DNA of 64,000 bases from Metarhizium brunneum (lineage: Eukaryota > Ascomycota > Sordariomycetes > Hypocreales > Clavicipitaceae), in the NCBI RefSeq assembly GCF_013426205.1, contig NC_089427.1, forward strand, positions 1,116,001-1,180,000, given 5' to 3'. Below, one piece after another: positions 34,835 through 46,723 of the stretch. The notes beneath the pieces were generated by a model. That model searched no databases. It was not told the DNA's origin and saw nothing but the letters and a program-made list of their open reading frames with translations. How positions within the stretch are numbered: the stretch's first letter is position 1; every line of letters begins with the position of its first letter. The position numbers and the translations under genes are program-made.

Positions 34835-35019
34835 ATCCCTTTGAATGTGCGCAGGTCTAATTTTTGTAATATACAGGTTGTTAAGATTTTAAAAATACCC
34901 AAGTATATAAAAATATATTAATTATTATTATTAATATAAAAGTATTTTTAAGTATCTTTAAATATCATAAAAGAGGTGGGTTGAATACATCAACTGGACC
35001 TGCGCACATTTAAAGGGAT
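34835..35019. mobile_element. MITE-like AT-rich foldback element
   Basis: Terminal inverted repeats of 23 bp with one mismatch: ATCCCTTTGAATGTGCGC at 34835 onward pairs with the complement ending at 35019. The interior (about 140 bp) is very AT-rich and itself contains partly self-complementary stretches (AAGTATATAAAAATATATTA / TTAATATAAAAGTATTTTTA). It has no coding capacity. The left end directly abuts a GTACGGAGTAC motif (34824-34834). Size, terminal repeats and AT-rich core fit a non-autonomous MITE or a mutated relic. No clear target-site duplication was seen. Confidence 0.55.
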
Positions 35020-35749
35020 ACATAGCTACAAGGCTCCAGCTCCAATCAAAAACGGGCCTGGTACATGAGTAATACTAGACAACATTGAACCATGACCAGG
35101 GCTAATTTGGCTCCAATTGCGGTGAGCCAGCTCTTTCACCACGCAGATATCCATTACGCCTATATCGCACTTGCACTATTCCTCGAAGTCTTTTTTGATT
35201 GCACTTTGATACCATGTATGTATTCAAGGGGTGGCGGCTGCTAGCTAGCCTGCTTTGTCTGCTCCCCTGCCTAGCTACTAGACTTTCCTCGAGCGTATGC
35301 TACTCGTACAGTTTCCCTTTTTTTTTGGGCCATTCCTCGTCTCCTCTCTTCCAGTCGCCTCTTTACCAGGCCACAGATTTTTGTCCCTGGTTTGCTCCTG
35401 ATTTAGCGCCGTCCTTGTACCCAAAAGATCCCATTCCGCCATGTCCATCCCAGAAGTCTTGTATGTATGTATGCATTTTGAGCTCCGGGCTGTCTAGAAA
35501 TAGCCACCGAAAATAAAAATAAAAATAAAAAATACAGTCAGACATAACGCTCCAATTCATATCGCTCCCAATAAATAGACAAAAAATAAACACAAAACGG
35601 GAGAGAAGAGAGGGTGTAACTTCGCCGGAAGCAAATTCCCCGCTCGTTGGGAATTCACATGTGAAATCTTAAGGCCAAATCACCGGTCACTCAACCTCTC
35701 ATTGAGATGCCGGCTTTCCACTATCGTTGAGCAAACGTCACCACATATA

Positions 35750-36877
35750 TCATTCGGAGTCATCCTCGTCGTCTTCCTCTTCCTCCCCATCTTCCTCTGT
35801 TTCGTCTTCCGCCTTTGGGGGTTCCCAAGTCTCTTCAAGCTTGAGACCCTTGCCTTGGGGCTCATGAGGTCGGTACGATGATCCCAAAAGTGACGAAACA
35901 GTTGTTCGATAGTTGTTCAGTTGAGGGTCCTCAGCAAGCTTGTCGGGAGTATCGTACAAGCCCATGCCAACAAGAATCTCACCCTCTTCTTCAGGTTCAT
36001 CCAAAGGCTCATATGAGACAGCTGCCTCGGACACTGTTGGCTGCTGCTGTGTCTGGGAGAAGGCCTCGGGAGTAGGTGGAGTGGTGTTGTTGAATCCATG
36101 TGCAATAAACGTATTCCAGTCCAGGCCATACGCGTCCGAAGTCTTTGCATTCGATGAGTTGTTGAGCGTTGCGAAAGGCTCACTGACAGCCTGGATATCA
36201 GGGCCAGTGTACGCGTGACCTGGCTTCTGACATGCATCCCATCCGTCGGACTGCGCAAACTGCGTGTTCTCTGCCTCAGAGAACAACGGTAACGGAGAAA
36301 AAGTAGATGAAGGCGATGTGTCGTTGGAGTACGAAGTCATCATCGGAGAAAATTGAGCCTGGCTACCGTAGAAATCGTTGGAATCAACGCCATACATATT
36401 TGGCGTTGGAAAGGGCAGACCGGCCAATTGGTGGTGGTGGTGCTGCTGCTGCTGATGTTGTGTCTGTTGCAGAAAGACGGGTTGTTGGGGGATTTGAACA
36501 TGATATGAAGACGGATGCCAGCTGAGAGGTCGGGTTGGCTCCTTTCGTGAGGGTGTAGAGTCAATATGTTGATGCTGAGGAATAGAAAGATAATCAAGCA
36601 TCGGTTGCTGCTTTCGACCGGTCCACACATCACCGCCCATCATTGTTCGTCTCCGGTTCGACATGGTTGAGGAAGATCTGGGGCTGTTATTGGTGCTATT
36701 GGGTTTCGATATTCGCATGGCTGTTCCTGCTCGTTGCTGTCCTCCAGATCCCCGTGATAGCCGTCTTGCTGCCTGTGAAATGGCCGTCCGGGTTGATAAA
36801 TCGTCCAAAAAGACACCTTGGGGATACGATAGTGGTAACGTATCGGGAGTATACCCTCCGTATGTTGGATACATCAT
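35750..36877 (-). CDS. Conserved fungal hypothetical protein, Q/H/S-rich
   Basis: A single frame of 375 codons starting MMYPTYGGY. Residues 1-60 contain basic and hydrophobic blocks (AISQAARRLSRGS). The middle is rich in Gln, His, Ser and Pro with a polyGln/polyHis run near residues 140-150. The C-terminal 100 residues look conserved: GMGLYDTPDKLAEDPQL, VSSLLGSSYRPHEPQGK and GLKLEETWEPP, then a Glu/Asp tail. Such a layout suits a fungal regulatory protein, but no DNA-binding domain is visible and I know no function. The start has no competing upstream ATG in frame. It is the only convincing gene between 31.8 and 49.1 kb. Confidence 0.75.
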   Translation of the reverse strand: MMYPTYGGYTPDTLPLSYPQGVFLDDLSTRTAISQAARRLSRGSGGQQRAGTAMRISKPNSTNNSPRSSSTMSNRRRTMMGGDVWTGRKQQPMLDYLSIPQHQHIDSTPSRKEPTRPLSWHPSSYHVQIPQQPVFLQQTQHQQQQHHHHQLAGLPFPTPNMYGVDSNDFYGSQAQFSPMMTSYSNDTSPSSTFSPLPLFSEAENTQFAQSDGWDACQKPGHAYTGPDIQAVSEPFATLNNSSNAKTSDAYGLDWNTFIAHGFNNTTPPTPEAFSQTQQQPTVSEAAVSYEPLDEPEEEGEILVGMGLYDTPDKLAEDPQLNNYRTTVSSLLGSSYRPHEPQGKGLKLEETWEPPKAEDETEEDGEEEEDDEDDSE

Positions 36878-39800
36878 ATTGTGAGAAGAGTGTGTGCTAT
36901 CGATGGCACACGCACGACTCGATTATTGTGCGGGAGAAGAGTGGTAGGCAAAGAATGGAGAAGTCGGTAAAGCGTTATATTATGTTATAAATATGTGAGT
37001 ATATATTTGTGTCTGAAAGAACATGGTCCAGATGCACTGCAAAAGTGAAAGAGGTCCTCGAGGCTATTTAGATATGTAAGTTCGGGGCGGGAGTGTGGAA
37101 TATCAAGGGGGGTGCGGTTTAGACAGATCGAGCAAACAACAACACCCCTCATCTGTGTGAAAGTAGGCAAGAGAGGACGGCCCAAGCCCATTGCTCTGGT
37201 AGCCGGCGCCAGATCCAAACCCAGCACATGGATCATGGATCTGAGAGTAAGCCAAGCGAAGTACACATGGAGGATAATAAACGGCATTGCTTGGCCTGAC
37301 GTTCGTCCTGGAGATGGGTCGTCAAACGTGCGGGTTGCATGTCCATGGCCCGCGCAAAGATCTGAGAAGGGGGGTACGCCCAGGCCCGGTATTGCATCCA
37401 CGCCCTGCCTGTTGATCCCCGACTCGTCGCTCGGTGCGGAAGGCAACGCTCATGGTCGGGATGGCCTTCCTTGCCAAGTTGCTTTTGGCTTTCAAGCCGC
37501 TCCTTCAAGGGAAAGGGCAAATGGGGTCAGGGTGAGGGTAGCAATATTCAGAATCCAGGGGGTGCAAACATGTTGTGGGTGCAGATGCGAGCGTGTGTGA
37601 TCTGCACCTGCGTCATACAGCCTACATACAGGCGGAGGCTCTCAAGGGTGTCTCATCGGATGGATTCCAGGATGCAAAGGCAAAAAAGGAAGCAGTGCAA
37701 AAATAAAAAAGGGTTCCATAATCTGGGGGGGCGGCCGTTCCGAGAGACAATAGCGCGCCAGCAGTGTGTGTGGGCACCTGGATTGTCTCCTTGCGGACAT
37801 GGACTCAGTGCTCTCTCTGCACGGAACACGGTACGGAGTAGCATGTAGTGAATCCACCACCACTGGATGCACTGGATGCGGCGTTGCCACCAACTATTAG
37901 TTGTTGTCCTTGGTTATGTGGCACTCTCTCCAACCGAAGCCTCCCCGGCATCGACGGTGGTTGACCCTTGGCTATGGAGACGCCTTGGTTTTCAACAGTT
38001 GTGATGCCGGGTCCATTTGCTTGCTTGTTTTTTCCGTGTCTCTGCGTTCCCTTATCAACTGCATGCTCGTTAAGCTAGCAATAGCGACGTATTGGAGACC
38101 CACGCCGGATAGCCAAGACAGCTGTCATTGTACATGAGGGCAGATCGACTGTCGTATACTACCACCAAAAACGTTCAAAGTACCGAATATGCCGGTTGGT
38201 GTCTCCCGGTCAAATAGGGCAGCCGTTCCTGCGTCACAGGACCGAGCCCTTCGTGTCAAGGAATAGCGGATTGTCGTACATACAAACAGCAGCATGTGCT
38301 TGGTCTGCGCCGCTTTTGGCAGGACCGACAGGGTCATGAATTGCACCAGCGTCCAAGGTCAACCAAAGGCCCGACCAAGGAGAGAGAGAGGGAGAGTTGA
38401 CTTGACGACCGGGATCATGGGCGTCCGGTCTAAACTGTGACCTAGGCAATTAGGAAGCCCGGCGTCAGGCGATTGCGCCGCCTGGGCGGTTCCAGAGCAC
38501 AAGGCTGCCGCCAAAGGCATGCATGCATGGAGGCAAGATGGGAGAGCCTGGGAGCATGAACGCCATTTGTCCATCCTTGCCGTTGGAAGCAAGACAGGGA
38601 GGGAGAAGCATCAAGTCCACCCATGGGCGTTCCCTTAACAAACTGAGGCTGGTCAATCCCCACGGCCTTTGTGGCGGAAAATAGGCCTGGCCTCTTTTCC
38701 AGCACGAGGGCCATATTTGCACTCCGTACATACATATGAACTTTGCGTTGCAACAAGCCGAATATCATTCAAGTGCCAAAAATACTACCCTGCAAGCTCT
38801 CGAAAACATCCGGAAGTGAGTCACGACAAAATAGAGGTCCCAGTTTTTGACTGAAGGGACGGCTTTGCAGGTAGATGGCCTCATAGTGGCGCTCGCTTGA
38901 AAGGGTGACGGCGACAAGGTTCGAGCCAAATCCATCGTCACGGCCAGAAAGTGGAAAGCAGTACTAGTAGTTGCAATAGGAGCTCAAGGACGAGTCTATG
39001 TATGTAGAGAGGATCAACTGGTGGCACATGCCAGAAAATGTGATTCACGTCTCCCAACAGCGCTGTGTGAATTGCACATCACGAGAGGCCGGCTGAGGCT
39101 CACGGAATCAGGTGGGTCGATCCAGTAAGGGAGTCCTGGATCACTGGCTTGTTTTAAATATACCCTTGGGTGCAAAACTGTACCTGGTCACCAGTTAGGG
39201 ACATGTCGGCTATGGCCAGGCGTGGGGGGTCTGCGGATCAGGCTCACACATCTGTCGCCAAAGAAATCCAGACGTCAGCAGGCAAACCACTGCACGCCAC
39301 TGATAATAACCATGTGTACTACTAGTAGCTCTGTTCTTGGATACTAGTACATAGGCCGCGTTTAGGAGCAATTCCATGGCAATGAAAGTCGACTGCAGCC
39401 CTCGGCGATACAACCAAGGATTTTAACCCTGGGGCTCCTCCGCACAACAAATACGCTTCTTTTCTTTGCTCTGCATGAATAGATGAGGCTCGGGAGGGCA
39501 GGCTGCGTGCAATTGTAGACTCCACCCCGGCCGCCTTCATCCTGAATTCTTGAACGGGCACGTATTCAAGCCCGATATGTGCTCGGTCACACCTGCAGTA
39601 GTAACGCAGCAAAAACTGTTGGTCGTCCCGGGGTGTGTGGATGTGCCTGTTGGGGCTATGCAGCCAAAACTTTACAGAGCACAGCCGGCACAACATGAAG
39701 CAAATCAAGGAGAATCAACGATACTAGCCACAGATCTGGAAAGAGACATTATTAGCGACCGGGAATACCAGGATAGCGTAGGGTCGCGCTAGCCTGCTGT

Positions 39801-42660
39801 ACCCAGGGATGGCAACAATTCTTGTACCTAGATGCTGGCTCGGTTTCTCTCGACAGTTTGACCCCACCTCTTCATTCGTCAGAGACATCAACCCGGGGCT
39901 GAAGTTGGCTGCCACAAAGCGGAGACCCGAACAGACCATATCCGCTCAATTGCTAGAAGGTTAGCCAAGCGGGTAGAGCGGACTGATCCTCACCTTGGAC
40001 ATGTATTGAGATAATAACTCGTATGACTGCATAGCATATACAGGGCATTCGGCCAACTCGGTAGCTGGCACCCATGATGATGTGGTTTTTTCCATCCCGT
40101 AGAAATATCCACATGTTTCCAATAAGAAGTAGATGAATAGATAAACCGCTGCAGTACAAAAACGTCTTCCGGGTCTGTCGTCCAGTAATTGTGTGTCTGC
40201 GTGGTACAGCACGAGAGTTCCTGGCACGCCTCTATGCACACAACCATACCACTGTGCGGCCAATGTCGCAATCATAGGCTCGCTGCTGCCACGGCGGAGC
40301 GGACAGAGTGGCTTGCTCATACAAACTTTGTCAAAGTACTGAGTGAACGATAACAGTCTGAATATCAGGCGCTACTGTGAGCCCAGGTGAAACGGCGAGG
40401 AAGAGTAGGCTTCGGATGGGGCATCATGATCCGAAGCATGACATCAAGATATCGTTGAGGCCTTCATGGCATTGATAGGCAGCTGAGCCAAGCATCTCAA
40501 CAATGCTGGAGCAATCTAACCATGTTGTGACATCAACAAAAAAATGTCTCTTGCGTCGCATTGACCGAGTCTGCAGCCATAGGACCCATACCACAGATGC
40601 CAATGGCAATAGCTCGAGTTTCCGAAACCAGCTGTGGGTGATTGATTACCGATTGATACATATGTATGTACGTACCAGTATTTGATATTGTGCCAAGGAT
40701 GAGAAGGCTGTGCCACACACGGCGGAAGGCGGATACATGGTCGTCCCACCTCCACCACCGTCAGCACCGATCAGCATCCACAAGGGTCCTCCGTTCCGCC
40801 GCGAGCCCGGGCCCGGAAGCACAATGATTAGTGGCAACGGAATGGCTAGGTTGTGACATTGATGAAGCGTCATCGACAAAAGAGGGGGTATACGCTTGCT
40901 GGCAAGACAGTCAATCTCTTGGGCTCAAAGAGAAAATGTATTATCTTATACGGGAGCGTCGGGTGGTCATCTGACGTGGCACAGTAGGGAGTATGTATTG
41001 CGAATCGAGAGAGCCGCGACCATATGGATCAGTCTGCTATGTTGGCCCCAGGCCACGAGTAAAAGAAAGAATGCGGTGGTGCCTGTGATGGTGTCGGCCT
41101 GCTCATGTTCATCATACAAAGGGACGGCAAGGAGTCTTGTGGGTCAAGATGATGCAAACTGGTAAGACGCAGGACAGCCAGCTATTACTACTGCTGGGAT
41201 TCGAGCACGGGTCATTCCTCTCGGCTGGGTTGGAGGGGCGCCAGGGGCGTCAAGCCGCAGATTGGCAGACTTGTGTCGGCGAAACCGCGCCTGACTGATT
41301 CTGGTGTACGCCATACTCCATGTTCAGGTTGTTGGCGAGGCAGTTGGCAAAGCCCCGGTCTGATATTGAGGTACGGAGTTACTACCAGGCATTAGCCTTG
41401 AAAGATAATCTTGCTTTGTTATGAGGCAACGGGAAGCATGGGCGACCGGAGGCTGGCTGGCAAAATGTGGTTGGCTAACTCATGCTAGAAGGATGAAAAG
41501 TGGAATGGCGCCGGGGGGTTGCTGCGGCGCCGGAGTGTTGTATGAAGACTCGGAAAAGGATGAGGAGATTGCGTATTTGGTTGCGCGTGGGCTTATTCTG
41601 TACACGGTGTTGCGTTGAGGCTGGAGGTGGGAAAGCCTGGGTGCGCGTCGTAGGTGTTTGGTGGACTAGGACGATGATGCGTGGGAAGGTGCGACTGCGG
41701 GCTGTCCCATATTATCCCTCCTTCAAGCCACCCACAAGCGCCAGTCGCCGGCTCAATACTCTTCGTGTACTCCGTACTTCGTGTTAGCCGGCATAATATT
41801 TGTGCAGCGATGGAGGGGCTGCTGGCCAGTGCTGGGTGCACAAGTGTATTCGGGCTTTGCCCGTGGGGAATTGTCTCCACTATTGTTGCTGGGAGCCAAA
41901 AAAAAAAGGTGGCAGCAGTGCTTGCTTGCCAAGTTCCGTGGTGAGTGGTGCTCACGAGCAGCACGAAGGCATGTTGTAGGCCAAAGTGTGACAGGACATT
42001 GGCCGGCCGTCTGGTCTAGTCAATACCAAGATGCTGAAGTGGCGGTAGTTGCGCAGACGAAGACGTGAGTTCCGAAATGGGCTGGATAGCTGTGGTTTGG
42101 TTGGCTGCTTCACCAGGCTGCCGGCATTGGCGTTGGCGTTGACACGGCAGGCGGTGATCATTTGAACCAGACAAGTTTCGGCGCTTGATACAGACCTGGA
42201 AATCCGTGATGCTTGGGCATTCTAATGGTCAAGTGATGCGAGTAATAACAACGGTCCGTAGGACGGGGAGCAGGGGCTAGGTGCCGTACGGAGACCGTCT
42301 GCATGCAGTACTTTTCGAGTTCCTACGGAGTAGTACTGCGTACTCATCTAAAGCTTCAAAGTTCTCTCGTGCTAGCCATCACAGTATCGTGACATATTCG
42401 CCTCCTGAGCCATCGCTGCGGTGGCACTCCGTGCGCCAGGTCAGGATCGAGGCGCCTTAGCCCTGTTCGGCGTCCCAAGTCGCTTCTTGGTGTTGTATGG
42501 AGGAGTATTACTGAACCAGACAGCCAAACTCTGCCGGACTCTCTATGGAGTAGCCCGAAACGGAGGAATGGGATGTCTGATTGCTCGCTGAGTCGGGTCG
42601 CATCCACTAGTGCCACGACGGAGTACTGCTGCCACGACCTCAAAATCATTGATCCGCAGA

Positions 42661-42690
42661 TTGGCTGGCTGGGTTGGCTGGGTTGGCTGG
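42661..42690 (+). repeat. GGGTTGGCT minisatellite
   Basis: About three units of a 9-bp repeat (TTGGCTGGG) lie 6 bp upstream of a CGTACGGAGTAG motif. Non-coding. Confidence 0.8.
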
Positions 42691-43554
42691 CAAACGTACG
42701 GAGTAGATGTGGCCATCCATCCTGTCAGCTTTATTGCGACCCGGCTATGGCCTTCTATCAGCCTTGATTTATTAGGGGGAGAGGCGAACCAACTTGGGAC
42801 GGGGCCAGTGAGACCCCGCTGGTCAGTGTCACAGGTTCCACGTCCGCCTTTTATGGATGGCTTTTGGACTGCATTGTCCTGCATCGTATTTCCCACAAGG
42901 CCAGCATGGATGTGTCCAAGTACCAGTACTAGTAGACGGATCCGGAAGTGCTCGACATCAGCAAGCACAGGTCACACGCGGGCCGGGGACTGTGTTTTCA
43001 TTAATCACCCTGTTGGACGCTTGAGCACTTGCACGGATTTCCCACGTTACTCCGTATTGGACTCTGTAGAACTACCCAGGGAAGTTGCGGCGGTGAAATT
43101 TCTCTGCAGCTGGGCAGGCGCCATGCTAGCGGATTCTGCGGTCCACCTACTACCAGCCTTTCAACAGAACTCAGAGGACCGCCCTAGAGTCCCAGGCAAT
43201 CCGAGGCCATTGAAACTAGGGGTCAGTGCCTTGGCATGGAGAATGAATGTGGCACCTGGGTCGAGTGCTAGGTGCATACATGGGCTAGGAGGGAGTCAAT
43301 AGTACATGGGCGTTGAACTGGCTGGCGTCTCGTGGGACGCAGCAAGCCTGTGGGCAACGGGGGGCACTTGGAGCTCCTCAACTTCTAGCGCCATGGCTCC
43401 AGGGCCCCAAGGTTCTAAGTTTGTGTGCAGCCAGGCGCCATCTGACCCGACATGCCTTGCCTGTCGTCAACCATCTGGCTGCGCCAGCACCAGATTGACT
43501 CCATCCGATCCTCCACTTCCCACCGTCACTGCCCACGACACGATACACACCCAC

Positions 43555-43582
43555 CACACATCACACATCACACATCACACAT
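43555..43582 (+). repeat. (CACACAT)4 minisatellite
   Basis: Four perfect 7-bp units, followed by a looser CACA-rich tail to about 43597. Non-coding. Confidence 0.9.
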
Positions 43583-46500
43583 ATCACACACAACACAGTC
43601 CATCGTCTTGCTGCTCATTCCAGCCCAGTCATCCATGCGTTCGTCAGCCATCTCCCCGTCCGCGGCCCCTTGTGCACCACACTCTAAAGTTCGCATGCCA
43701 CGCCCACGCCCCCCCGGTCTACCACTCAACTTCCACTCGATGTTGTAAGTACGGAACACGCACTGATGAACCGAGTCCTAATTCTGTCCAGACCATGTAC
43801 GCAGTACGCAAATGTCCTTTACGTCGACTCATCTGCAGCGGCCCCCCTTCATGCCCTTTGCACCCTCGCTAAACTAAACCTTTCAGACTCATCCAGGTCA
43901 TAAATCAGCTAGACCAGTTGACCCTCTCGATTCACCTCTCGATCCTCACAGACGGCAAGCGGGCAACACCACAAGCAACTTCCCCAAACCTAGGGTGTGC
44001 AAAAAGTTAGCTTTCCGCCGCGGTCCACTCTCCTCGAATCAGAACTCGCTCCGTCTGAAAATACGGGCAGCCAGCGGTCTTCTAAAGTACCAGACATATC
44101 CCAATTTCGCATCGTCAATCCTGGCCACCACAACAACCAAACCCTCTCTGAATCTTATCACGGAGTAAGCTATACCAATCCACTGAGGACGGAGCATTCT
44201 GCGGTAGTATCTTTTCATTGCCAAGCTTCGCTCTGCTCCTACCCTCCTTTTACCTCATGCTTGTCAATCACAAGGTCACGGAGCACGGAGTCCACCGACA
44301 AAGATGCAGACACTGTCTTTATGCACTTATGCCAATCGGCTATTGTACTCGAAGACTACATCATCCATTAGCTTTTGTCACTCTCAAAGCCACTGCAACA
44401 CACCCACCAACCGTTCAGGCGCCGGGCCTATTAACTCTTTTTGGTTACCCAAACAGAAACCGCCATTCCCCAGACCCAGAACGACATGTAGAACGCCACG
44501 AAAGCTGCTGCAGGGTCAGTGTCTGATTGTACATACGTAATACATAGAAGCATGTCCAATTAGACATTGTCCCCTCGTTCATTGAGGATGACGCGACACT
44601 GTTGGCCGATGCTCAAGGTCTCAGTCAAAACGGGTACTATTCACAAGCCTGATGATGCGGAATCGGCCAGGATAGCATAAGGCTCACAATAGTGATGTTT
44701 TCACGGGCTCTCCTTTATAAAACTCTCTCTCTAGCAGGTTACCTACTACACAATGGCCAACTACAGTGAGGCGACACTGTCTCACCCAAGGGTAAGATCG
44801 TCTTTCCAACGGAGGTCAATATTGATACTTGGCATGTACGTAAGCCCCATCAGGTTACAGAAGTTAAAGAACGCTTCCTTCATTCCCTACATACAGGGAT
44901 TGCATTATACCGACGGGAGAATTCAAGTTGTACATGGTTGTTGGTTCTCAAAACAATCGTACTACCGTCCTGCTGAAAAACACGCCGATCAAACACAATA
45001 CCTTGGTCGTACCACGACGATACCGGTAACTCGCCGGCTTTGCTTTTTTTTTTTTCTTTTTTTCTTTTTCGTCGAAAGGCAAATGAGATCTATCGGGGCT
45101 TATTGTCACCAATTCAGACGAGCCACAGTTCGATATATTTCTCCCACGCACTCTTTGGCAGAAATGGTCTTGGAGTACGGTTAGAACATCGTGTTACTTA
45201 AGTCAGGACTTGTAACCACTCGATCGCAAACGGGATGAACACAGAATTCGCCTGCTCGCGCTGTGCTGATTGTCTTTAAAAAAAACTACGTGCACCAGCT
45301 CTTTGCTGTCTTGTGAATCTGTTGGAAGATTACAAGTTTTGCGATACCAGTGACGTCCTTTCTCGGTCATCATGGAGGTCGGTTATGGCTACGTGTATTG
45401 CATTGTACGATACCTCATGACGGTGTTTCCATTATCTGATAGGAAGACAGGCAGAAAAGACACGCTGGCATAAACAAACTCGACTAATATCGCCGCCGAT
45501 CGGTATCACCTGAACCAATAACCCGGAATATCGTGGTGTCTCTTACGAGAGGTGAATGGAATTCGAGACGTCGTGGTATCTGTCCCTCAATACGCTGGTG
45601 ACACCCGAAGTAAACGGGCCTTGTCCATATTATGCACTTAGTTTCTGGGCGAAAACTCGTGTATTTCTGTCCAAGCGGGCAACAATATGTGCCTCGATCT
45701 CCGTTTACAGAGTCACGTCGAGTCCAAAGCTGCCCCCAAAGCTTGTGGGCCAGATGGTTGTTTCTCAACATGTGTTGTCTGATTACGCGGTCAGCAAAAC
45801 AGGACGCTCTGTGGATGGTAATCTGCCAGAGTGCCATTTCCCGAAGCGTTGCGGGAGCATGTCTGCGTCTGGCGGGTTTATCATCAGCATGCTATGCAGC
45901 CTGCACTAGCCTCATAATGCATGTGTGGTGACATCTTGGAAGAGGTACACGGACGCCAACGAGAAATGCAGGCGTTTCACGACAAACAAGAGTTCTGCAA
46001 ATACTAGTATGAACATACAACATACCCAGGTACGTATACTCCGTACTACTACTTTAACTCCTTACGTTGGGCTGGCTGTGGCGCTCTCCTGTTTTTGCCG
46101 AGACACAACAGCAGCCCTGGTATGCAGCAAGGGGTGCTCCGTCAAGGCAACACCACCAACGGCGGCCTTTTTCTTGAGGCACCGAGGATCGCTGATCTCT
46201 CATCAGAAATGACATGTGGTCGCGAGAGCAGGCATTTGGCACACGCTGCACTCCGTCCACGGCGACTAGTAATTAAAAAAGTGTATTGGCGGGGCTCCTG
46301 GAGGAGGAAAACAAATTTGGTGAGTCTGAATACTTGTATAAAAAATTGGCGCCAGTAGTCTACTAGGTATGATACATATGTATGTACATGGTCCTAATTC
46401 CTGGTGTCCCCTGGTGGGAGAAACATTGAGCCAGGTTGCCTTCAGATCCTGGAGATGCACATGATTCATGCCGTTCGCTCAGCCCAGGGCATCATGATAA

Positions 46501-46702
46501 CTACTCGTGTGCTTCTAATGGCGGAGCTGCTAAGGGTGTCTTTTGGGACTCAACGCCGCGTGCACGATGATGCCTGGACATGGATGTACATACGTACATC
46601 TGAGACAGCTGAAGGGACAGAAGCTGATGTCGCTTTCCAATTTCACCCAAGTAAGTACCTAGGTACTTAAGTACATGACAGAGCTGGGCGCATAGCACGG
46701 AG

Positions 46703-46723
46703 TACGGAGTATTGTACTCCGTA
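46703..46723 (+). repeat. Inverted repeat of TACGGAGTA
   Basis: TACGGAGTA and its complement TACTCCGTA are separated by TTG, giving a 9-bp stem and 3-nt loop. A further motif-like CACGGAGTACGGAGT lies immediately upstream, and a CCTAGGTACTTAAGTAC stretch precedes it. Confidence 0.85.

Larger units (their letters stand above)
31786..35749. other. Gene-poor region with homopolymers and a foldback element
   Basis: This is about 4 kb between the LAS1 start and the 3' end of the next gene. No supported gene. It contains TACGGAGTA-type motifs near 32189, 32941, 33486, 34183 and 34824, dense A, C, G and T homopolymers from 33.7 to 34.75 kb, and an AT-rich inverted-repeat element at 34835-35019. A 332-codon open frame from 33846 is judged spurious. 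Confidence 0.55.

Noticed and set aside
33846..34844. 332-codon open frame
   Set aside because: It spans homopolymers and low-complexity DNA, has no domain or splice support, and its residue use (Pro, Ser, Thr, His, Lys) follows base composition.
38915..38930. GGTTCGAGCC resembling a tRNA B box
   Set aside because: No A box or cloverleaf upstream; probably chance.
39955..40010. tRNA-like A-box sequence (TTAGCCAAGCGGGTAGAGCG)
   Set aside because: There is no B box, no anticodon stem and no acceptor pairing within tRNA length.
42610..43302. 230-codon frame in the gene desert
   Set aside because: It crosses a minisatellite (repeated GW residues) and motif copies, with no family pattern.
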